Positions 1-7,300 of a stretch of 11,132 bases of DNA are shown piece by piece. The stretch's first letter is position 1. Each line of letters opens with the position of its first letter. The notes under the pieces are model-generated. The model did not search any database. It had not been told where the DNA came from and saw nothing but the letters and a program-made list of their open reading frames with translations. Location of the stretch: contig JWZX01000332.1 of NCBI GenBank assembly GCA_001275005.1, positions 1 to 11,132 on the forward strand. Direction: 5' to 3'. This stretch comes from Chrysochromulina tobinii. Its lineage: Eukaryota; Haptophyta; Prymnesiales; Chrysochromulinaceae. The translations under genes were made by a program, and so were the position numbers.

Positions 1-4
1 ACTT

Positions 5-75
5 GGCCAAGTCCGGGTTAGGCACCTCTGGCCAAGTCCGGGTTAAGAACCCGTGCCCGAAAGAAGTCCGGGTTA
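5..75. repeat. Short direct repeats with core GGCCAAGTCCGGGTTA
   Basis: The 16-base word GGCCAAGTCCGGGTTA occurs at 5-20 and again at 30-45. A shortened copy, AAGTCCGGGTTA, lies at 64-75. Spacing is uneven (25 and about 34 bases), so this is a degenerate direct repeat, not a clean minisatellite. The first copy also overlaps a 10-base palindrome, CTTGGCCAAG, at 2-11. The array touches the window edge and may continue upstream. No function can be inferred; it lies upstream of the first gene. Confidence 0.8.
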
Positions 76-491
76 CGCACACCACTCCATGAAAAGCTCT
101 TGTCGCGCGCGCGAACGTTTCGAGACCGCAAGTTTACGCGAAGCGTCGTTCATGGCGACTCGTTCGTGCATGGCGGGATGATCAAGCAGCCCAATGCATC
201 ACCACCCCCTAGCCCAGAACTGGTCCGCGCACCCCCCCCTAGCCCAGAATGGGTCCGCGCGTCCCCACCTTCCGCTGCCACGCCCGCCTCACGTCGAAGG
301 CTGGGAAAAGGCTGGGCTCTCGCCCGTAGCAAGATCCACGCGCGCCTCCTAGTCGCTCGAGCATTGCATGTAGCTCCTGCTATCGCGCTTCTCAATTGCT
401 ACAATCGCTCCCAGGAGTACCTCAGGAAGCTTCGCCACGGGGTGAAGGGTCTCCATCGCCTCGCCGACGCCCTCTCGGACGTCAACGGTGA
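76..491. other. Unassigned upstream region, possible 5' exon or UTR of the first gene
   Basis: No gene can be assigned with confidence. Frame 1 is open on the + strand through this stretch, with an ATG at 178. It would encode a Pro/Ser/Arg-rich peptide running to about 540 in a different frame from the downstream coding exon. It could be a first exon of the 492-2354 gene joined by an unseen splice or an indel. A GT-type donor is visible at 488, but the only phase-compatible acceptors nearby would give an intron of about 20 bases, which is not convincing. The downstream frame itself is closed by a TGA at 489-491. Confidence 0.35.
205..260. repeat. 30-bp tandem duplication
   Basis: The blocks at 205-230 and 235-260 are the same 26-base word with two mismatches, at a period of 30 bases. 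Each starts with a C-run followed by TAGCCCAGAA and ends in GGTCCGCGC. If frame 1 is translated, this gives a repeated P-P-P-S-P-E-x-V-R-A peptide. A 30-base period would preserve a reading frame, which is weak support for a coding role. Confidence 0.8.
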
Positions 492-2354
492 ACAACCGAA
501 GCCAAAGAATGGTCGAAAAGGCTGGGCGCCGGCGTCGGCGCAAACGGTGCCGGTATCCCGGACAGCGCCACCGACATTGACGGCGACGGCAAACGGTATG
601 GCATCGATATTGATGGAGACGGGATCATCGACGCCGTCACCAACGTCGCCACGGAGAAGGTCCTTGCAAACGAGGAATATTGGCAGCAAGGAGATGCGAG
701 CCTGCACACGGAGGCGAGCCTCAGGCAGCGTTCCACACTGCGTCGTCACAAATTGGTCCTCGATGCCTGCTACGAGTTTTGGAAGCTCGTGCTGCACACA
801 ACAGGCATGACCATCGCGCACCCAGCGACGACGGAGAGGATAGCATTGCGCGAGGCGTACGAAGCAATCTTTTTGCGTGCATACCGATTGCTGCTGGAGG
901 ACTGGGATGCCGACGACGCGGCTCAATGCATTGCGGCCGATTGGTTCGACGACACTAAAGCGGGAGACGGCCTCGGGCTCAACTACTCCGCCTTTTGCGA
1001 CGCGCTGTTCATGGTTGCCGATATATGGACGAGATCCATTGACGGCGAGGAGTATGCCGACTTCCTGTGGCGCCTGTACCAAGGCATCGCTCGTGCAGAC
1101 CCCCCCCGCTTCAAACAGATGGATGAAGTCGGATTTGACGCATCGTTCGAGATGCGTTCAGAGGGTCGGAAGGCCTCCGCGTTCACCATCTTGGCACGGT
1201 TGGACGGGCTGAAACGGAAAGCTGCCACAAAGATAGCGAACCTACGGCGCAGGCAACTTGCGCGGAGAGAAGCTGCGGAACGGAAGCTCGCTGTGGAAAA
1301 GGTACAGACCAACGTAAGAGTGAAGATGGGCCGGAAGCGGGCGCAAGAGCGGCGACAAGAAAAAGAATCGAACGCAGCTGAAGAGAAGAAAGCGAGAGCG
1401 ACAAAGGCACGTTTAGAAGCTGAGGAAGAGAAGCGAGCTGTGCTCAATATCCAAAAGAACGCAAGAGCGGCGTTTGCCCGTAAACGGGCGCAAGAGCGGG
1501 CGCAAGAGAAACAAATGCTGACAGAGTTACTTCAACAGAGGCGTACGGCCCCTGTCCTCATAGAAGCAGCTCCTGCCGTGGACTGGTCCCCGCTCCAACT
1601 CATCGAACTGCGACACGTCGAGGACTGGCCGCAGCTGACCCGGCGGCGCCACGTGACACCCCAAAGGAGGCCACGACGAGTGCAGCCTGGACCATCGGCG
1701 CATGGGCGACGTGTATCGGCGGCTGGACTGTCGCCAACGGCCGCCTTCGTCCGCGATGGCCATGGTGTTGCGCTGCAAGCTTCGCCCACCGACTCGAGCT
1801 GGAACGAGGTACCCAGGCTGTACTCTAGGTGGAGCAAGTTGCGAACCGACGTACGAGAGGAGCAGTTCCGTGAGGATGCGCGCGAGTGGCTCAGCGACTG
1901 TGATCCGCATCGATTTCCTCAACCACCGGAAGGAGTCGCTCCGGGGCTAGGCATCACCAGCCCGCGTCGTCAGTACTATCAGGCCCCGCCCGAAGTGCCT
2001 CCGCGTCGCGAGCTCCTCATGAGCCAGTTCCTTGTTGCCGCTAAGGCATCGGATGGGGAGCCGTACTCGAAGGATCCATCTGAGCGTTTACCGCCGCTGG
2101 CCGAGCAGGAGGGCCGTCACAAGTCCCCTCGGGTGGTGAAGTTCTCGGCGCTGCCACGCCTTTCGCCACGAGATCAACCGCCCATCCCAGGCTACGTGCG
2201 CCGGCCCGTCGGGCATGCCGATTCCATCCTGGTGAAGTTGCCCAATTCCACGGCAGAGGGTTCCGCTGCGAAAGGGACGCAGCTGCCCGTGCTGCCCATT
2301 GGTAGTATTCTTCTGACTTTAGCCGCGGGAGCCGAAGTTAGGGAGCCCTTGTAG
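492..2354 (+). CDS. IQ-motif / coiled-coil protein with DxDGDG calcium-loop-like start (5' end unresolved)
   Basis: Open frame of about 620 codons ending at TAG 2352-2354. The frame is open back to a TGA at 489-491 but has no ATG before 807, so it must be spliced to an upstream exon, start at a non-ATG codon, or start at 807 and lose its beginning. I favour the long form: 573-632 reads as two acidic D-x-D-G-D-G loops (DIDGDG, then DIDGDGIID), typical of EF-hand or thrombospondin-3-like calcium sites. Next comes a helical region, roughly 753-1160, with many Trp, Phe and Tyr (DALFMVADIW, YADFLWRLYQ), then a basic, charged coiled coil at about 1190-1540. Two IQ-like motifs lie in that coil: VQTNVRVKMGRKR (about 1293-1332) and IQKNARAAFARKR (about 1446-1485); IQ motifs usually bind calmodulin-type light chains. 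The C-terminal third is Pro/Arg-rich and looks disordered. No signal peptide or membrane segment is visible, so it is probably cytoskeletal or flagellar, which is inference. Family not recognised. Confidence 0.75.
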   Translation, partial: TTEAKEWSKRLGAGVGANGAGIPDSATDIDGDGKRYGIDIDGDGIIDAVTNVATEKVLANEEYWQQGDASLHTEASLRQRSTLRRHKLVLDACYEFWKLVLHTTGMTIAHPATTERIALREAYEAIFLRAYRLLLEDWDADDAAQCIAADWFDDTKAGDGLGLNYSAFCDALFMVADIWTRSIDGEEYADFLWRLYQGIARADPPRFKQMDEVGFDASFEMRSEGRKASAFTILARLDGLKRKAATKIANLRRRQLARREAAERKLAVEKVQTNVRVKMGRKRAQERRQEKESNAAEEKKARATKARLEAEEEKRAVLNIQKNARAAFARKRAQERAQEKQMLTELLQQRRTAPVLIEAAPAVDWSPLQLIELRHVEDWPQLTRRRHVTPQRRPRRVQPGPSAHGRRVSAAGLSPTAAFVRDGHGVALQASPTDSSWNEVPRLYSRWSKLRTDVREEQFREDAREWLSDCDPHRFPQPPEGVAPGLGITSPRRQYYQAPPEVPPRRELLMSQFLVAAKASDGEPYSKDPSERLPPLAEQEGRHKSPRVVKFSALPRLSPRDQPPIPGYVRRPVGHADSILVKLPNSTAEGSAAKGTQLPVLPIGSILLTLAAGAEVREPL

Positions 2355-2461
2355 GAGAGGTGTCGATCACGTACTGAATACCCTACCGGTAACCTTTTTG
2401 CATGCGGAAGCTTTCACATGAACGGTAAACATGGCCGTGAAGCGGCCCGCCCTGTTTTGGT
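2355..2461. other. Short intergenic gap with 5' UTR of the TIG gene
   Basis: Only 107 bases separate the stop of the IQ protein gene from the start of the next gene on the same strand. It must hold the 3' end of the first transcript and the promoter and leader of the second. No TATA box or AATAAA signal is visible. An upstream ATG at 2402, in the same frame as the main start, is closed by a TAA at 2426-2428. An ATG at 2431 is in another frame. Confidence 0.5.
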
Positions 2462-4336
2462 ATGCCCTCAGTCGTATTCTTCGCGGCGGCGGCACTTTCG
2501 TTGCCAGTGCAGCTCACGCCCATTGTAGCCGACATCAAAGGTGGCATCGAGGTGACCCTGTTCCGCGAGACCGGCTTCGAGTCGCCAGAGCACCGCGACG
2601 TGCGCTGCGGCTTTGGCAGCAGATGGGTCCCAGGGGTGCTGCGTCCGGACCTGAAGACGATCTTGTGCACGGTTCCGCCCGCGCCAGGCGGCCTGCCAGG
2701 CAACGTGACAATCCGTCTGCGCATCGATCCGCTCCCGGAGGACCAAGGCAGCGCACTGCTGGTCTACTGTAAGCCCTCTGCTGCCGCGCCGAATCGCGCT
2801 CACACTCACGCACACCTTCTAGGATGAGCAGGAGGCGGCGTCCATGCCACCACACGCGCGGCAACGCGCGTGGCCTGCCGCACGGCCCCGATTCATCGCC
2901 AGCACGTCCTTCCGCCAAGTCCGCACGCCGCCCTGTCACTACGCCCTTCTCCTCATGCCTCGCACGCCACGCCGCTCCCGAGCACAGATGACGCATCGAC
3001 GCTGCCCATCGTCTCGACGGTGAGCCCAGCGTTTGCGGACGGGTTGAAGCCGTCGCAGCTGCGCGTCTTCGGGAGCAACTTTGCGCCGCTCTCCACCACG
3101 ACTGAGCTGCGCCTTTGGCGCCGACGGCGCATCACCGGCAACCTTCATCTCGACCCTCGAGCTCGCGTGCGCTTCGCCCCTGTCTGAGGGCGCCCGAACT
3201 CACAAGAGCGACCTGCACGTCTCGCTCGACGGGCGGCTCTTCTCAGCGTCGGGCGAGGCCTCCGTCGTGCTCACCAACAGCCACGAGCCGCCGCATCTGA
3301 GCAAGCTCAGCCCAGCACTCGGGCCGGTCGCCGGCGGTCTCGAGCTCACCATATTTGGGAGTGGCTTCACACCGGTCGCTACCGGTCTTGCGTGCGCCTT
3401 TGGCCTCGAGGCAGGGGGCACAAGCACGCCGGCAACGTTCACGTCCCCCGAGCGCGTCACGTGCAAAGCCCCCGTCTCAAGCGCGCCCGGTGCTGCAGTA
3501 AGCCTGAGCGTGCGTGCTGCGAGCGCTTCTGCCGGCGGCCCACCCGCCTCGGCGGGCCTCCCATTCTTTTATTATGACCCGTCGGTAGCGCCGGTGGTGA
3601 GCGCGATCGCGCCCATCCTTGGCGACATGCGCACGCCGCCGATCGTGACGCTGAGCGGCACGGGCTTCGCGCCCGTCGGTGCGTCCCTCCAATGCCGTCT
3701 CGGCGAGTTGCATGCACACGCCACGTTCATCTCGGGCACTTCAATCAAGTGTGAGGCGCCCTCAACTGCGAAACTGCCCAGAGGCGGGCTACCGGTACGG
3801 GCGTCCATCGACGGCGGCGTCACGCTCCTGCCGTCGCGTGCGTCGCTGCTGCTCTACGATGCCTCGGAACCGCCGTATGTTTCGTCCATTCTGCCTCCAT
3901 ACGCGAGCCTGGGAGGTGGCACGTCGCTCACCCTGACCGGAAGCAACTTCGCGCCGACGCCAGAGCTCGCGTGTGTCTTCGACGAGCTGGGGCTGACGCC
4001 GGCGACGCTGATCGATTCGAGCACGCTCACCTGCGCCTCGCCTGTCGCGCGCTCGCCCGTGCGCACCGCAATGTCAGTCACCCTCGATCAGCTCACCCTC
4101 TCGTCAAGTGGACTCACCTTCGACCTTCACGACGCCGACAGGCCGTCCACGCTCGTGGAGGTGTGGCCTAGTGCGGTCACTCTTCATGGCGGCGCGCCGC
4201 TCACATTCATCGGACACAATTTCAATCCGGCCGATGATGTCGCCGCATGCGTCTTCTCATTGCCCTCTCCCCTTGCGCCCACCATGGCGCCCACCCTCAC
4301 CGCTGCAGCGACCGCCGCCGCGACCGCCAACGGCAC

Positions 4337-4375
<39 letters not shown>

Positions 4376-7300
4376 CGACGACGACGAGAAGCCGCTGTGG
4401 GCGACACCCGCGACGCTCGAGGCCGGTGCGCTCATGCGCTGCATGTCGCCCAAAGTGGACGCCAAGTACCAGGGCACCCTTCGAGTCCATATTTGGTCAG
4501 CGTCGTCGACGTCGTCGACGTCGTCGGCGTCGTCGGCCAAAGTCGGAGAGGTCAACCCTCTGCGCGCCCTCATGAGCCCCCTCGGAGCGGCCAAGCAAGC
4601 GGTGCGCGACTTGGATCGGGGACTCCCCTCGGGCGCCGACACGTCGCTCTCGGCGACGTGGGTGCCGCTCGTGGTCTTCGAGCCTGGCGTGCCGCCGACG
4701 CTTGCGGCCCTCGTGCCCAACTACAGCAAGCTCGCCCCTTACGGCAACCCGGCCGCCGTCGTGCTCGTCGGTGCCAACTTCGCCACGTCGTATGGAGATC
4801 TGCTGTGCGAGATTGCAGCCCTATGGGCGCAGCAGCCGGCGCAGCGGTTCGGGCCGCCGATCTTTTACAATGGCTCTGCCATCCAATGCCTCGTGCCGCC
4901 GCCTCCTCGAGACGGCTCGACGGGCGACGTCAGCCTACGCGCTTCGTCAGACGGGGGTGTGAGCTGGTCGGCGCCGCTCAACTTCACCTGGTGAATGCCA
5001 TTGATGGTCTATTGATTGCTATTGATGGCCATGGATTGCCAGCCTCATTTGGCACGACTTTTCGCGTCAGCCGATTGTGACGGGAGCGCCCGCGAGGATT
5101 GCTGCTGATTGCCATGGATTGCTGTTGATGGCCATTGGTTGCTGCTGATTGCCATGGATTGCTTTTGATTGCCATTGATTGCCATTGATTGCCATTGATT
5201 GCTGTTGATTGCCATTGATTGCTGTTGATTGCCATGGATTGCTGGTGCCTCCTCAGGTACGATCCGTCGCGTCCGCCGATTGTGACGGGAGCCCCCGCGA
5301 CGATGGACGTGGCCGCCCCGTCTGCGACCATCCCAGTAAAGGGCGCGAACTTCGCCCCGACCGCCGAAAACCTGCGTTGCGGCTTTGGCGGCTTCGGGGC
5401 CCATGGGCAGGACTCTGCCACTGACCTGAGTGTGCAGGCTACCTTTGTTGCGGGCGGTGCGATCAGCTGCCCGCCCCCGCACCACTGGTGGCAGGTGGCG
5501 CACCTGCACGTGACCCACGACTATGGTGAGTCCTGGTCCGTCGAACCGGTGCCCATCCAATTGTACAACTCATCGCAGCTCGCGCTGGTCAGTGCTGTCG
5601 AACCCAAAGCGATCGCTCTCGTGCACGAGCAGGCGTCTGTGGCACTCGTGCTCCGTGGCTCTCACTTCTTCCGCCCCGATGCTGTGGGGGGCGGGCCACG
5701 GGGCCTGTCGCGCGTGTGCCGCTACCAGCCGCTTCCCGAGGGCAGGGTACTGCTTGCACCGGCCACCGTCACGGACGGCACGCATGCCACGTGCGCCACT
5801 CCCGTGCCCCTCATGCCCATGACAGCAGCCGTCGCGCTCAGCTTCGACGGTGGCGCCACCTACGGCACTGCCGCCGTGGTCACCTTTTATGACGAGCGCT
5901 CGCCAGCGAGCCTCGTCGCCGTCGATCCGCCCGACGGCGAGAGTCAGGCCTCGACGCCCGTGAGGCTCATCGGAGTCAACTTCAAGCCGCCCACCACGGC
6001 GGACGCGCTCGTGTGCCGCTTTGGCGCCGAGAAGGCATTCGGCACCTTTGTCGACTCGGCCGCGATCGCCTGCCAAGCGCCCGCCGCGGCACTCGTCGGC
6101 GCGGTGCGCGTGTCGCTCTCGACCGACGGTGGGAACACGTGGCCGGTGCTCTCGGGGGGGGGAGCTCTCGGGGGGGGGAGACACCCAAGGGGCTCAGCGC
6201 CGCCTTGGACGTTGAGGTGATCGCACCCTTGGTCACGTACGTGTACTACGACTCGTCGCTTGGCGCGAGGCTCTCGGGCGTGACGCCCGCGGCGGCCCCC
6301 ATCACTGGCGGCATGCCGCTCACGCTCATCGGCTCCAATTTTGTGCCGACCACTGAAGAGGCGCGCCACCGGGCGGCGACAGTTACACCGTTGGGGACCA
6401 CCGTCCCTGCACGGCGCCGGCGCGCCCTCGCCGACGATGCGGAGGAGGAGGAGCCGCAGACAGCGCAGCGGTGGCAGCAGCAGGAGCAGCCATGGCAGGC
6501 GCAGACCCAGCAGCAGACCCAGCAGCGACCGCCGCCGCCGCCGCCGCAGCCACCGCAGCCGCCGCCTCAGCCGCAGGAGCGGCAGTTGCACCCGCCGCAC
6601 CCCACGCAATCGCCTCACCCACCACACCCCACGCAGCCGCTTCACTCGCCGCACCGGCCGCACGCAGCTGACAACGCGGCCGCAGTTGGCGGCGGCGCGC
6701 CTGCCACAGCAGCGGCAATGGGCGAGGATATGCACCGCGGCCGCGGCGGCGGCAAGCGCAAGCTCGCCAACTGGCCCATCGGCGCCGACACGGCGCCTCT
6801 GCAGGTCCTCGTCGGCAACGGTACACGCGGCCATGTCACCTACGGGCGCGCCGTGTGCCTCTTCTCAGCTTCGGGTGTCGTGCTTGGCGCGACGCCCGCC
6901 TCGTTCATGTCATTTGCGCAAGCGACGTGCTTCTCACCCCCTGTGCGGTCGGCGGACTCCGACGCTACGATCAAGCTGGTCTCGGCCGACGGGCTCGTGT
7001 CCCTCGGAGTGCCTTTCACCTTCTACAACGCGTCGGCGCCACCCATCGTGTCGCGTGTGGTGCCGTACGCGTTGCAATTTGGCGCGCCGCCCACCACGAT
7101 TGAAGTGTACGGCTCTGGCTTTGCGCCCATGCAGCTCCTGTGCCACTTCACGGTCGAAGTGCACGGCGCCAAGGCCGAGCGTTGGGCGACACCAGCCACC
7201 TTCAAGTCTACGTCGCTGGTGCTCTGCACGGCGCCCGCCATCCCGCATCCGGCCAACCTGCACGAGCTCCTCCTCGTACCGCTCGCCATCACGCGCGATG

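Larger units (their letters stand above)
4991..5256 (+). other. Intron 2 of the TIG gene (266 bp)
   Basis: GTGAAT donor at 4991 and CCTCAG acceptor ending at 5256. Joining TG|G restores F-T-W-Y-D-P-S-R-P-P, the repeat linker between TIG 7 and 8, and moves the frame from 3 to 2. Phase 2. Most of the intron is a roughly 10-bp tandem repeat. It also holds a decayed copy of the start of the following exon at about 5051-5099. Reading through stops at 4992-4994. Confidence 0.88.

Noticed and set aside
399-1082. 227-codon minus-strand open frame
   Set aside because: It overlaps the coding DGDG and aromatic helical region of the IQ protein and shows no domain; treated as antisense shadow.
2431-2772. 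Earlier ATG at 2431 as the start of the TIG gene
   Set aside because: It is in another frame; the TIG 1 motifs and the signal peptide are in the 2462 frame.
5100-5245. CRISPR-like repeat array
   Set aside because: Units are about 10 bases with no spacers, and they sit inside a spliced eukaryotic intron.
4984-5560. Minus-strand Gln/Asn-rich 'proteins' over the intron 2 repeat
   Set aside because: They are translations of the 10-bp minisatellite, not genes.
5944-6834. 296-codon minus-strand open frame rich in Arg and Leu
   Set aside because: Antisense of the Gln/Pro-rich insert and of TIG 10; composition reflects CAG/CCG repeats only.
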